Shown here piece by piece: positions 1 to 7,730 of a DNA stretch of 19,620 bases. The notes beneath the pieces were generated by a model. It was not told where the DNA came from. It did no database searches and saw only the letters and a list, made by a program, of their open reading frames with translations. The stretch is from Hyphomonadaceae bacterium. Lineage in GTDB: Bacteria > Pseudomonadota > Alphaproteobacteria > Caulobacterales > Aquidulcibacteraceae. The stretch spans positions 1-19,620 of the forward strand of contig JALOSP010000001.1 in NCBI GenBank assembly GCA_025458365.1, given 5' to 3'. Each line of letters starts with the position of its first letter. Position 1 is the stretch's first letter. Both the position numbers and the translations under genes were made by a program.

Positions 1-985
1 TGACATCCTGATCCAGAATCTTGTCTCACCGATCACACTGGCCTTTGCGCTCGGCATGATTGCCGCGCTTATCAAATCCGATCTGGAGATCCCCGATCAA
101 GTGCTGAAGATCATGGCGATCTTCCTTCTGATGTCGATTGGCCTTCAAGGCGGACGGGAGCTGGCCGGAACACAGTTTTCAGAGGTTGCCGCCGCTTTGG
201 GTGTGACGGCGGTGCTGGTGATCGTGCTGCCTGCGTCGGCATTTCTGGCGGCCCGCCATCTGGGGCGGTTTGATGTGGCCAATGCCACGGGTGTCGCGGC
301 CTTGTATGGCTCAGTATCATCGGTGACATTTCTGGCCGCCATGGCCTTTGCCGACGAAATGGGCACTCCGGCAGAAGGCTTCCTCGCCGCGCTGATTGCG
401 CTGATGGAATGGGGCATTCTGGTCGCGCTGTTCATTGGCCGGTTTGCGCTGGCACGGGTGAAAAAGGCTGAAGGTCAGGCCGTCACCGGCGGGTTGGGTG
501 CCATCGTGCTGGAAACCGTGCGGGGGCGCGGCCTTGTGTTGCTGGTCGGTGGCATGATCATGGGCATGGCCATCGGGGAAAAGAACTTCGAGCGGATCGA
601 GCCTTTCTTCGTCGACATGTTCCGGGGTGTGCTTGTGCTGTTCCTGCTGGAAATGGGCATGACGGCGGCCCGCCAGCTGAAGGGCTTTGCCAGGGTTGGT
701 GTGTTCATGACCGGGTTTGGCATGGTGGTGCCGCTGGTGTTCGGCCTGTTCGGCACGTTGCTGGGCACCTTGGCCGGCCTGTCGCCAGGCGGGGCGTTCG
801 TGCTGGGTGCGGTGGCAGCGTCTGCCTCCTACATCGACGCACCGGCTGCGGTCCGTGCCGCAATGCCGGACGCGAACCCGTCGATCTATCTCACCAGCTC
901 TCTGGCCATCACATTCCCGTTCAATCTGATCGTCGGCCTGCCGCTCTATTACCAGATGTCGCTGATGTGGCAGGGTATTCTATAA
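1..985 (+). CDS. sbtA: SbtA-type sodium-dependent bicarbonate permease, 5'-partial
   Basis: Integral inner-membrane protein of the SbtA family (PF05982), known in cyanobacteria for Na+-dependent bicarbonate uptake. The window begins inside the gene; the first complete codon is at position 2 and reads DILIQNLVSPITLAFALGMIAAL, close to the usual SbtA N-terminus, so only one or a few codons are missing. The visible part is about 327 residues and almost entirely hydrophobic helices. Family-like stretches include KSDLEIPDQVLKIMAIFLLMSIGLQGG near the start and ASASYIDAPAAVRAAMPDANPSIYLT near the end, followed by a last helix. No PII-like sbtB follows; the next gene is on the other strand and its stop codon directly abuts this one. 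Family assignment is firm. Transport of bicarbonate rather than another anion in this organism is inferred. Confidence 0.88.
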   Translation, partial: DILIQNLVSPITLAFALGMIAALIKSDLEIPDQVLKIMAIFLLMSIGLQGGRELAGTQFSEVAAALGVTAVLVIVLPASAFLAARHLGRFDVANATGVAALYGSVSSVTFLAAMAFADEMGTPAEGFLAALIALMEWGILVALFIGRFALARVKKAEGQAVTGGLGAIVLETVRGRGLVLLVGGMIMGMAIGEKNFERIEPFFVDMFRGVLVLFLLEMGMTAARQLKGFARVGVFMTGFGMVVPLVFGLFGTLLGTLAGLSPGGAFVLGAVAASASYIDAPAAVRAAMPDANPSIYLTSSLAITFPFNLIVGLPLYYQMSLMWQGIL

Positions 986-3022
986 GGCCGGACGGCTGCG
1001 CAGGAACGGGACGGCATCTGGATCAGCGGGCGCGCCCAACATCCGGGCGTGGCGGTGGCCGGAGTGGATCGCATGGACAATCATGCCCGGTGCATGCGCA
1101 TCGCCAATCGTGACGACACCGGACAGGCCGTGGTCGGGCAGGGCGGATATCGAGTCAAACAGTTCAGTCCGGGCAAGACGGCTTGCGCATAGCACCACCG
1201 CGTCAAATGCACCGGTGGTCTTTTGACCGGTCACATCATCGATCAGGTCAGCGGTGCCAGCCCCAATCGCATCCAGCCGCACGCGGGCCTTGATCAGCAC
1301 CCCACGCTCCACCAGGCGGGCTTCGGTGGCCGCCTGTTCCAGTGTCAGCTGGCTCCAGAACGCGACCAGTGGGGCAGGGGTGGCAAGCGTCACATCACAT
1401 CCCGCCAGTGCGAGCCGCTCTGCGATGCCCGATCCAATGACATAGTGATCATCGTCATAGACCAGCACCCGTCCAGTCGCAGTGGCCCCTGCAAACACGT
1501 CATCCGGTGTCAGCACCACAGCGCTGTCTGCCACCGGGATTGCGGTACGATGATGGCGCCCCACGCCATCGCGCCGGTAACGCGCGCCTGTCGCCACCAC
1601 CACATGCGGCGCGCCAAACCCGATCACGTCAGACACGTCCATCGTGCTGGCCGGATACAGGCTGACATTGGGCATCTTGGCGATCTGGCCCAGACGCCAG
1701 TCCACCACCCGGCGCCACGTGGCAAGGCCCGGCAGTGACGCTTCGCCCAGCACCCGGCCACCCAGCACATCGCGCGCCTCGGCCAACGCTACCTCATGGC
1801 CGGCCCGCCCCAGTTGCAACGCTGCCTCCAGCCCGGCAGGGCCGCCACCGACGATGAGGACCTGCTCGCGCCGGGTCGCGATCGAAATGGTTTCAGGATG
1901 CCACCCACTGCGCCACTCCTCGCCCATCGTCGGGTTCTGGGTGCAGCGCAGGGGCACCGATTGCATGTCGCCGGACACGCAGATGTTGCAGCCGATGCAC
2001 TCGCGGATGTCGTCGCTGCGGCCCTGTTCGATCTTCTGTGGCAGGAATGGATCGGCAATGGAGGGGCGGGCGGCGCCCACGAAATCCAGCACGCCGGTTC
2101 TGATCTGGCGCACCATTTCGTCCGGGCTGGTGAACCGGCCCACACCAACCACCGGCTTGGTGGTCAAGGCCTTCAACCCGGTGACGAATTGCTCCTGAAA
2201 ACCCTCACCGGAAAACCGTGCCGTCTTGCTGTCGGCGCTCCAGCTGCCCATGCAGAAGTCCCAGAGATCGGGCAGGTCGGCCAGCATGGCGACAACATCT
2301 TCGATCTCGGCCCGTTCAAGCCCGCCGGTCAGGCTTTCCTCCACTGCCATGCGGAAGGGCACTGCGCAGACGTCGCCGACGGCATCGTGCGTGTCTTCCA
2401 ACAGCTCGCGGATCAGTCGGACGCGGTTTTCAAGGCTGCCGCCATAGGCGTCTGTCCGGTCGTTGAAGGCGCGGGACAGGAAGTGCTGGGTCAGCGTCAG
2501 GCCATGCCCGGCATAGACATAGATCAGATCATAACCCGCCGCCTTGGCCCGCAGCGCCGCCTTGCGGTGCCAGCGGCGTACATTGGCGATGTCTGTCCGG
2601 TCCATCGCCCGGCAGGACGATGGCTCCAACCACTCGGCAGCCACCGGCATCTGGCTCACCCCCATGGCAGGCAGGCGGGAGACCAGATTGGTACGGGGCG
2701 CGTTATACACCAACTCGATCCCGGCCAAAGCGCCATGCTGATGGATCGCATCGGTCACCAGCGCATGAGCCTTGATGTCACCATCGTCCCACAGGCGCCC
2801 TTCGATGGCAGGGGAGACCTCGCTGCTCGGGTGGATCTCCACCTCTTCGGTGCAGACAACTGCCCAGCCGCCTTCGGCCTTCATGCCGCGCATCGCCGCC
2901 AGCATCGCAGGCTCGCGATGGCCCATCCCATTGCAATGCGGCACCTGATAGAACCGGTTCTTCGCCACCTTCGGCCCGATGGCCAGTGGCTGAAACAGGA
3001 TGTCGTGGTGGGGCGGGCGCAT
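980..3022 (-). CDS. TMADH/DgcA-type FMN, 4Fe-4S, FAD-domain amine N-demethylase
   Basis: A 680-residue oxidoreductase of the trimethylamine/dimethylamine dehydrogenase group. It has an old-yellow-enzyme TIM barrel (about 1-335), a 4Fe-4S loop (C342, C345, C348, C360) and an FAD/NAD(P)-like domain starting at VLIVGGGPAGLEAA (about 388). Cys30 in RFYQVPHC matches the cysteine that carries covalent FMN in TMADH. Y170, H173 and D264 match the TMADH active-site triad (Y169, H172, D267). Of the three TMADH cage aromatics, W264 is kept (W261 here) but Y60 is E60 and W355 is D352. The substrate is therefore probably not trimethylamine; dimethylglycine, a methylated proline or another N-methyl amino acid is more likely. 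Length fits DgcA-like enzymes (about 686 residues) better than TMADH (about 730). I chose the ATG at 3022 because MRPPHHDILFQP aligns with the family start; the open frame runs 71 codons further upstream without family resemblance. It lies 34 bp after the thioester-hydrolase gene. Electron-acceptor (ETF) genes are not in the window. Confidence 0.86.
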   Translation of the reverse strand: MRPPHHDILFQPLAIGPKVAKNRFYQVPHCNGMGHREPAMLAAMRGMKAEGGWAVVCTEEVEIHPSSEVSPAIEGRLWDDGDIKAHALVTDAIHQHGALAGIELVYNAPRTNLVSRLPAMGVSQMPVAAEWLEPSSCRAMDRTDIANVRRWHRKAALRAKAAGYDLIYVYAGHGLTLTQHFLSRAFNDRTDAYGGSLENRVRLIRELLEDTHDAVGDVCAVPFRMAVEESLTGGLERAEIEDVVAMLADLPDLWDFCMGSWSADSKTARFSGEGFQEQFVTGLKALTTKPVVGVGRFTSPDEMVRQIRTGVLDFVGAARPSIADPFLPQKIEQGRSDDIRECIGCNICVSGDMQSVPLRCTQNPTMGEEWRSGWHPETISIATRREQVLIVGGGPAGLEAALQLGRAGHEVALAEARDVLGGRVLGEASLPGLATWRRVVDWRLGQIAKMPNVSLYPASTMDVSDVIGFGAPHVVVATGARYRRDGVGRHHRTAIPVADSAVVLTPDDVFAGATATGRVLVYDDDHYVIGSGIAERLALAGCDVTLATPAPLVAFWSQLTLEQAATEARLVERGVLIKARVRLDAIGAGTADLIDDVTGQKTTGAFDAVVLCASRLARTELFDSISALPDHGLSGVVTIGDAHAPGMIVHAIHSGHRHARMLGAPADPDAVPFLRSRPAL

Positions 3023-3056
3023 GGCATGATGGTAGCGGTTGGGACCGTGGGCGCAA

Positions 3057-4574
3057 TCACTCCGATGGACTTTGCTGCAACGTCCGGGCGAAGAACGCTT
3101 TGGTCGCGATCCAGGCTGCGACCGTCGCGCGGCCGGTCTCGTCCAGATCCGGTGACCATGGGTGGTTCGCCTGAGTGGCATACAGACGGGCCGGGAACAG
3201 GCCGCTGCCGCAAATCTGGTGGCTGGCCCGCTCAAAGATCAGGGTCTGCCCACGCTGTCCCTGACCGGAGGCGTCCAAAGTCGCCTGCATCGCGGCACTC
3301 ATGACACCTGACGACCAGACTTCATCACGCCCACCCCCGATGAACAGGAAGCTGGCCTGAGACCGCTCGATGGGAATGCGTGCGGCAGCACGCTCTTCCG
3401 GTGATGCATCCGCACGCGAGCGGTCATACCGTCCGGCATTGGTGTTCCAGCGTGGATCGACCTCCGCATACGGGTAAAGGCTGATGGCTGGCACCGGCTC
3501 GCCCCTCCACGACCACGATGAGGGCGGAGGAGTCGGACGTGGCTCGACCCCGTAACCCTCCCAGACCACATCGCTGCCGACACAAGGCACCACCGCGTCA
3601 ATCCACGGGTATGTCGCAGCAGCCAGCGCGGCAAATTCCGCACCCTTTGAAACGCCGAAAACGCCAAAACGGTTGACATCAGCTTCGGGCCGTCCGGCCA
3701 GCCATGTCCGCGCGCGCTCCAGCGTTTCGACCGCGATGTTGACATGGGCGTTCGGCGTGCCGGGGATCGCCTCCCATGGCCATGAAAAATAGGTGATGGC
3801 CAGAACGGCATAGCCCTCGGCGGCAAACCGAGCTGCGTCGCCCGAAGCACTGGCAAGCTTGCCACCCTCACTGCCATGCAGCAGAACGATCACCGGCAGA
3901 CCGCGCGCGTTCTGCGGAGCGGCGAACACGCCAGCCAAACCTGGTTGCGAGACCCGCTGGGTCGTCACACCGGTCGGTGCTGCGAGGCGAACTAGCGAGC
4001 GAGCCAGAATGCCGCCGGTGTTGGTGACCGTCACATCCAGAACACCTGGTTCCGGTGCCGGCAGCCCTGCAAACTGCGCAGCCGCCGGTGCCAGTTCGCC
4101 AGCCCCTTCAGGATAACCCGCCCACCACAAGGCCTCGGCACCGGGTTCGCGCCAGGTTCCTGCCGATGGGGTTGCCGTGCTCAGGTCGATCCGGCCCGCA
4201 GTATTGGCCCGCAGGTCGGCCCAGGCATGCATGATGACAGGGCGCTGCTGCCACCGGCCTGCGCTGTCCTGCTGCCACTTCTGCATGGTCCGGCGCCCGT
4301 GCACTCTCACGGTGCTGCCAGGTGCAAGGCCATCAATCGCGAGATCGAAAGGCGCGCCCTCGATCAGGGTAGTGGCTGCAACCACCCGGACGGTGGAGCC
4401 TGGTGCTGGAAGACGGGCGGACACCGTTTCCCGGCTCGCTGGCTGCTGTGTGGCACAACCGCTAAAAGCAAAGCCGGCAGCCAGTCCGGCAAAGACGGCA
4501 ATCCAGGCCAGAAAGGCCGGTGTCTGGCGGTTTGGGGGCGTGGTGCGGAATTGGCTTGGAACATGTCGTTGCAC
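3057..4574 (-). CDS. Lipoprotein acyl-CoA thioester hydrolase/BAAT-family protein
   Basis: A 505-residue exported alpha/beta hydrolase of the acyl-CoA thioesterase/bile-acid-CoA:amino-acid N-acyltransferase family. The start is taken as GTG at 4574, because AGGAGA lies 7 bp upstream and the resulting N-terminus is a good lipoprotein signal: a basic stretch, a hydrophobic core FLAWIAVFAGLAAGFAF and lipobox FSGC with Cys40. A beta-rich N-terminal domain (about 55-175) contains APFDLAIDGLAPGSTVRV, typical of PF04775. The C-terminal BAAT_C-like hydrolase domain (about 215-500) has oxyanion region VLLHGSEGG, nucleophile S309 in GVSKGAE, acid D417 in GGGRDEVW and H452 in ASHQI. Serine rather than cysteine as nucleophile favours hydrolysis over amino-acid conjugation. 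It sits between the LytTR gene and the demethylase on the same strand, so cotranscription is likely. The true substrate is unknown; a periplasmic acyl ester is more plausible than acyl-CoA for a lipoprotein. Confidence 0.84.
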   Translation of the reverse strand: MQRHVPSQFRTTPPNRQTPAFLAWIAVFAGLAAGFAFSGCATQQPASRETVSARLPAPGSTVRVVAATTLIEGAPFDLAIDGLAPGSTVRVHGRRTMQKWQQDSAGRWQQRPVIMHAWADLRANTAGRIDLSTATPSAGTWREPGAEALWWAGYPEGAGELAPAAAQFAGLPAPEPGVLDVTVTNTGGILARSLVRLAAPTGVTTQRVSQPGLAGVFAAPQNARGLPVIVLLHGSEGGKLASASGDAARFAAEGYAVLAITYFSWPWEAIPGTPNAHVNIAVETLERARTWLAGRPEADVNRFGVFGVSKGAEFAALAAATYPWIDAVVPCVGSDVVWEGYGVEPRPTPPPSSWSWRGEPVPAISLYPYAEVDPRWNTNAGRYDRSRADASPEERAAARIPIERSQASFLFIGGGRDEVWSSGVMSAAMQATLDASGQGQRGQTLIFERASHQICGSGLFPARLYATQANHPWSPDLDETGRATVAAWIATKAFFARTLQQSPSE

Positions 4575-4581
4575 TGTCCGG

Positions 4582-4587
4582 TCTCCT
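4582..4587 (-). promoter_or_regulatory. Ribosome binding site that fixes the GTG start of the BAAT-family lipoprotein
   Basis: On the minus strand AGGAGA lies 7 bp before the GTG at 4574-4572. The only upstream ATG in frame (4634) would put 20 extra residues before the signal peptide, so the GTG is preferred. Confidence 0.6.
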
Positions 4588-4676
4588 GTATGACGGGGTG
4601 CAACATGCCTGACCCGGCGCGCGACCCGCTGCAAAATCCGGCGAATGGCGGTATCGGGCCATGAATGGCGGCTTGC

Positions 4677-5486
4677 TCAGGCCGTCAGGGATTTCAGGTT
4701 GCGCGCACCGGCCTTGCTGGTCTCGACGCTCTGTCCCGCCTCCAGATGAACCACAAACCGGCCGTCGCCCAGCGGTTCGGCAGAGATCATCCTGCGAATG
4801 TTGACCAGACGGGCCCGGTGCACCCGGATGAATGACTTGGGATCAAGTTGCTCTGACCAGGCGGTCAGCGTCGTCCGCGATTTGAAACGCTTCGTGCGGG
4901 TGATCACATAACTGGCGTCACCATCAGCTTCAAGCCAGAGGATGTCGGCGGCATCGAGGGCTTGATACCCTTCTGCCGTCTTCACCATGACGGTGGACGG
5001 CGCTGAAGGGGGCGGCAGGTCCTGCGCCGGTGCAATGGCAGCAAGCCGCGCTTCAAGCTGCGCTGCCCTGTCTTGAAAGTCCGCAGCCAGATAGCCAACG
5101 CAGATCAACGCGAATATCACCAGTCCTTGATAAGCCTGCCACAGGAGCGCAGGACCCGACAGCCAGACCAGTTCGAACCGGCCCACGGAAGGCCATGCGG
5201 CAAGACCGATGGTGACGGCAACCGAACAGTACCAGCACAGCGACCAGAGGATGGCGAGCAGAGCCACACCTGCGAGAACATTTCGCAGTGGCCTTCCGTG
5301 GAGTTGGCGCAAGAAAGGGCGGACCCCCAGACCCAAGACAGCCAGCGGCAGGATGTTGGCCAGCGCGGTGGCAACGCTCTGGCCGATCCTGTCACTGCCT
5401 GTTGCCATGAAGATCAGGACATATCCGGCGACAAGCGATATTGCGCCGCTGGCATACCAGATGAAGAACCGGTCCTGACGATCCAT
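4677..5486 (-). CDS. Membrane-anchored LytTR-family transcriptional regulator
   Basis: A 269-residue protein with about four N-terminal transmembrane helices (YASGAISLVAGYVLIFMA, ALANILPLAVLGLGV, LAGVALLAILWSLCWYCSVAV, LLWQAYQGLVIFALICVGYLA), a short linker with a possible coiled coil (DRAAQLEARLAA) and a C-terminal LytTR DNA-binding domain (about 165-269). The domain shows ILWLEADGDASYVITR, then SFIRVHRARLVNIRRM, both typical of LytTR. There is no receiver domain and no histidine kinase beside it, so it belongs to the LytTR-with-membrane-domain class, in which the membrane part presumably senses the signal or binds a partner. The ATG at 5486 is chosen because the hydrophobic region follows at once; the open frame extends 34 codons upstream without family character. 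About 100 bp separate it from the thioester-hydrolase gene downstream. Its targets are unknown; the neighbouring hydrolase and demethylase genes are candidates. Confidence 0.85.
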   Translation of the reverse strand: MDRQDRFFIWYASGAISLVAGYVLIFMATGSDRIGQSVATALANILPLAVLGLGVRPFLRQLHGRPLRNVLAGVALLAILWSLCWYCSVAVTIGLAAWPSVGRFELVWLSGPALLWQAYQGLVIFALICVGYLAADFQDRAAQLEARLAAIAPAQDLPPPSAPSTVMVKTAEGYQALDAADILWLEADGDASYVITRTKRFKSRTTLTAWSEQLDPKSFIRVHRARLVNIRRMISAEPLGDGRFVVHLEAGQSVETSKAGARNLKSLTA

Positions 5487-5653
5487 CAAAAGCCCCCAGG
5501 AGTCTTGATGCAAGCAAGGGTGTGTGACTGGCTGGCGTACAGGTCCGACGGCATGGCTTGATGATAGAGGATGGTCAGCAACACACAAGAGCCACGCCGT
5601 CGCCGGGGGCTTGTTGGCGGACCTTGCCGGTAGTAGGCGGCGGGCTTCGACAC

Positions 5654-5660
5654 AGGAGAG
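5654..5660 (+). promoter_or_regulatory. Ribosome binding site for the ALDH7-type dehydrogenase
   Basis: AGGAGAG lies 5 bp before the ATG at 5666. It decides the start against an in-frame ATG at 5558. The 179-bp space to the divergent LytTR gene must hold promoters for both directions, but I see no strong -35/-10 pair. Confidence 0.55.
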
Positions 5661-5665
5661 CCGCC

Positions 5666-7159
5666 ATGATTGTCGGGCAGACCGCCGCCACCATCCTTGC
5701 CCGCCTTGGCCTGGGCCAGCCAGACGGCCCGTCGGGCCATATTTCGCCGATCGACGGCAGTGCGCTGCCGCGTCCAGCAGACCTCGCGCCCGCCGAAGTG
5801 GAGGCAGCGATTGGCGCCAGTGTCACCGCATTCCAGCACTGGCGTGCGGTGCCTGCCCCGGTGCGTGGCGAGCTGGTCCGATTGTTTGGCGCTGCCCTGC
5901 GGATCCATCGCGATGACCTGGGGGCGCTTGTCTCCATCGAGAGCGGCAAGCCTTTGAGCGAAGGGGTCGGCGAGGTTCAAGAGATGATCGATATCTGCGA
6001 CTTCGCCGTGGGCCTGTCGCGCCAGTTGCACGGACTGACCATCGTGTCGGAACGGCCCGATCACCACATGCGCGAGATGTGGCATCCACTGGGGCCGGTC
6101 GGGATCATTTCGGCGTTCAACTTTCCGGTCGCAGTCTGGGCCTGGAATGCGGCGTTGGCGTTGGTGTGTGGCTGTTCGGTCTTGTGGAAGCCTTCGGAAA
6201 AGACCCCGCTGACGGCCTGGGCGGTGCACAAGCTGTTCGACGCTGTGGCGGCGGGTTTTGACGCCGCACCGCCCGGCCTGTCCGCTCTGCTGACCGGTGG
6301 GGCGGGCACAGGGATGGCCCTTGCCGATGATCCCCGTGTGGCGCTGGTCTCGGCCACCGGCAGTGTGCGGATGGGTCGCGATGTGGGGGTGCGTGTCGCC
6401 GCACGCTTCGGACGTTCGTTGCTGGAACTGGGTGGGAACGCTGCCGCCATCGTGACCCCCTCGGCGGACCTTGACCTGGCTGTGCGGGCCATCGCATTTT
6501 CCGCTGCAGGCACCACTGGCCAGCGCTGCACCACCATGCGTCGGCTGATTGTGCATGACAGCGTCCATGACGCTTTGGTGGCCCGGTTGAAGGCGGCATT
6601 TGCCAGCCTGCCCGTGGGAGACCCGCTGGAGCCGGGCGTGCTGGTCGGCCCGTTGATCGACGAACGGGCCTTCGATGTGATGCAGTTAGCACTGGCTACC
6701 GCCCGCTCCGATGGCGGCACGGTCACTGGCGGTGAGCGGATCGCCAGTGAAGGCGGGGTCTATGTGCGCCCGGCGCTTGTGGAGATGCCCGCCCAGACCG
6801 ACATTGTGCGGGAGGAAACATTCGCACCCGTCCTTTATGTGATGCGATACAGCACACTGGAAGAGGCCATCATCCTGCAGCGCGATGTGCCGCAGGGCCT
6901 GTCATCTGCCATCCTGACCACCGACCTTCGTGAAGCAGAGCGTTTCTGTTCGGCCACCGGCTCTGACTGCGGGATTGCCAACGTCAATATGGGCACCAGC
7001 GGTGCCGAGATTGGTGGCGCATTTGGGGGCGAGAAAGAAACCGGTGGTGGGCGCGAAAGCGGGTCGGACGCCTGGAAGGCCTACATGCGCCGCCAGACGC
7101 AGAACATCAACTACGGCAATGCCCTGCCACTGGCGCAAGGCGTCGTCTTTGAGGTGTGA
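5666..7159 (+). CDS. amaB: ALDH7-type L-piperideine-6-carboxylate/aminoadipate-semialdehyde dehydrogenase
   Basis: A 497-residue NAD(P)+-dependent aldehyde dehydrogenase closest to the ALDH7A1 (antiquitin)/AmaB group, which oxidises alpha-aminoadipic semialdehyde, in equilibrium with piperideine-6-carboxylate, to aminoadipate in lysine breakdown. Family-specific text includes EGVGEVQEMIDICDFAVGLSRQLHG and the C-terminal GGAFGGEKETGGGRESGSDAWK. Catalytic residues are C288 in TGQRCTTMRR, E254 in LELGGN and N152 in SAFNFP; K175 in LWKPSEKTP contacts the cofactor. Length is normal for the family and nothing is missing. The start at 5666 has a good ribosome binding site. No lysine aminotransferase or lysine 6-dehydrogenase gene is near, so the pathway is inferred from the subfamily only. 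Confidence 0.88.
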   Translation: MIVGQTAATILARLGLGQPDGPSGHISPIDGSALPRPADLAPAEVEAAIGASVTAFQHWRAVPAPVRGELVRLFGAALRIHRDDLGALVSIESGKPLSEGVGEVQEMIDICDFAVGLSRQLHGLTIVSERPDHHMREMWHPLGPVGIISAFNFPVAVWAWNAALALVCGCSVLWKPSEKTPLTAWAVHKLFDAVAAGFDAAPPGLSALLTGGAGTGMALADDPRVALVSATGSVRMGRDVGVRVAARFGRSLLELGGNAAAIVTPSADLDLAVRAIAFSAAGTTGQRCTTMRRLIVHDSVHDALVARLKAAFASLPVGDPLEPGVLVGPLIDERAFDVMQLALATARSDGGTVTGGERIASEGGVYVRPALVEMPAQTDIVREETFAPVLYVMRYSTLEEAIILQRDVPQGLSSAILTTDLREAERFCSATGSDCGIANVNMGTSGAEIGGAFGGEKETGGGRESGSDAWKAYMRRQTQNINYGNALPLAQGVVFEV

Positions 7160-7177
7160 CGCCGTGAACGCATTGTA

Positions 7178-7190
7178 ATCTGTTTCAGAT
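7178..7190 (+). other. Short perfect hairpin after the aldehyde dehydrogenase gene
   Basis: ATCTG-TTT-CAGAT, a 5-bp stem with a 3-nt loop, lies 18 bp after the stop. There is no T-tract, so it is at most a weak transcript-end structure. Confidence 0.25.
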
Positions 7191-7240
7191 GGTCCGCGCG
7201 GCGATGTGGTCCGTATCACGACAGACCTATGCGGGAGACT

Positions 7241-7639
7241 ATGATCATGAAAAAGCGCGCCACGATTGCAGCGATACTGGCCGTTGCCACAGGTACGATC
7301 GGCGTGCTCGCGTCCAGCCCTGTTGCAGCTTGGACGAATACGACAAGCACCACTTGGATCCCGATTGGCCAGACCTTCCTTCTGGGCGGCGGCCAGCCCA
7401 ATGGATTTTCACTGCAAGGTCGCAACATCGGTCGTGCCGATGTCGAAATCTACCGAATTGCTGCTGATGGAACCCAGACCCTGTTGACGGTCCTGGAGCC
7501 ACAGCAATTCGTCCGGGAGCGGTTTGCAGCAGGCGAAGGCGCGGCGGCCAAGAACCTGTCCACCAGTGAACAAGCCACCTTGCGTGTCCAGTTCAATGCG
7601 GGGGCCGGCAGCCTGGGCATGCGCTACCGGGACAATTGA
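7241..7639 (+). CDS. Small exported protein of unknown function
   Basis: I do not recognise this 132-residue protein. It begins MIMKKRATIAAILAVATGTIGVLA and has a clear Sec signal peptide, with likely cleavage after SSPVAA at about residue 30. The mature part of about 100 residues is rich in Thr, Gln, Gly and hydrophobic alternation (TFLLGGGQPNGFSLQGRNIGRA, VEIYRIAADGTQTLLTVLE), which suggests an all-beta domain. It contains no cysteine. GGGAG lies 5 bp before the ATG at 7241, which favours this start over the ATG two codons later or an in-frame ATG at 7229. It lies about 80 bp after the dehydrogenase on the same strand and faces the anti-sigma gene. Probably periplasmic or secreted. Confidence 0.72.
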   Translation: MIMKKRATIAAILAVATGTIGVLASSPVAAWTNTTSTTWIPIGQTFLLGGGQPNGFSLQGRNIGRADVEIYRIAADGTQTLLTVLEPQQFVRERFAAGEGAAAKNLSTSEQATLRVQFNAGAGSLGMRYRDN

Positions 7640-7641
7640 AG

Positions 7642-7662
7642 TGTCGGCATCGGTAACCGACA
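7642..7662. terminator. Candidate terminator hairpin between convergent genes
   Basis: TGTCGG (7642-7647) and CCGACA (7657-7662) form a perfect 6-bp stem around a 9-nt loop, just after the stop of the small exported protein and before the convergent anti-sigma gene. The stem is GC-rich but has no T-tract on either side, so the call rests on position and symmetry. Confidence 0.35.
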
Positions 7663-7730
7663 ACTGGCGGGCGGGTTAGTGCCTGGACGAAGTGCGGCCT
7701 CAAGCCGTCTGCAAGAGCCCGTTGTGCGCG

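Noticed and set aside
980..985. Frameshift or fusion between sbtA and the demethylase gene
   Set aside because: The two genes are convergent and simply have abutting stop codons (TAG on the minus strand at 982-980, TAA on the plus strand at 983-985).
1796..3304. A 502-codon plus-strand open frame opposite the demethylase gene
   Set aside because: It mirrors the GC-rich third-position pattern of the real minus-strand gene, has no recognisable domain and is rich in His, Gln and Arg as antisense frames usually are.
5486..6568. A 360-codon minus-strand open frame opposite the aldehyde dehydrogenase
   Set aside because: It overlaps a complete, well-conserved ALDH gene and its translation has no family character; it is an antisense shadow.
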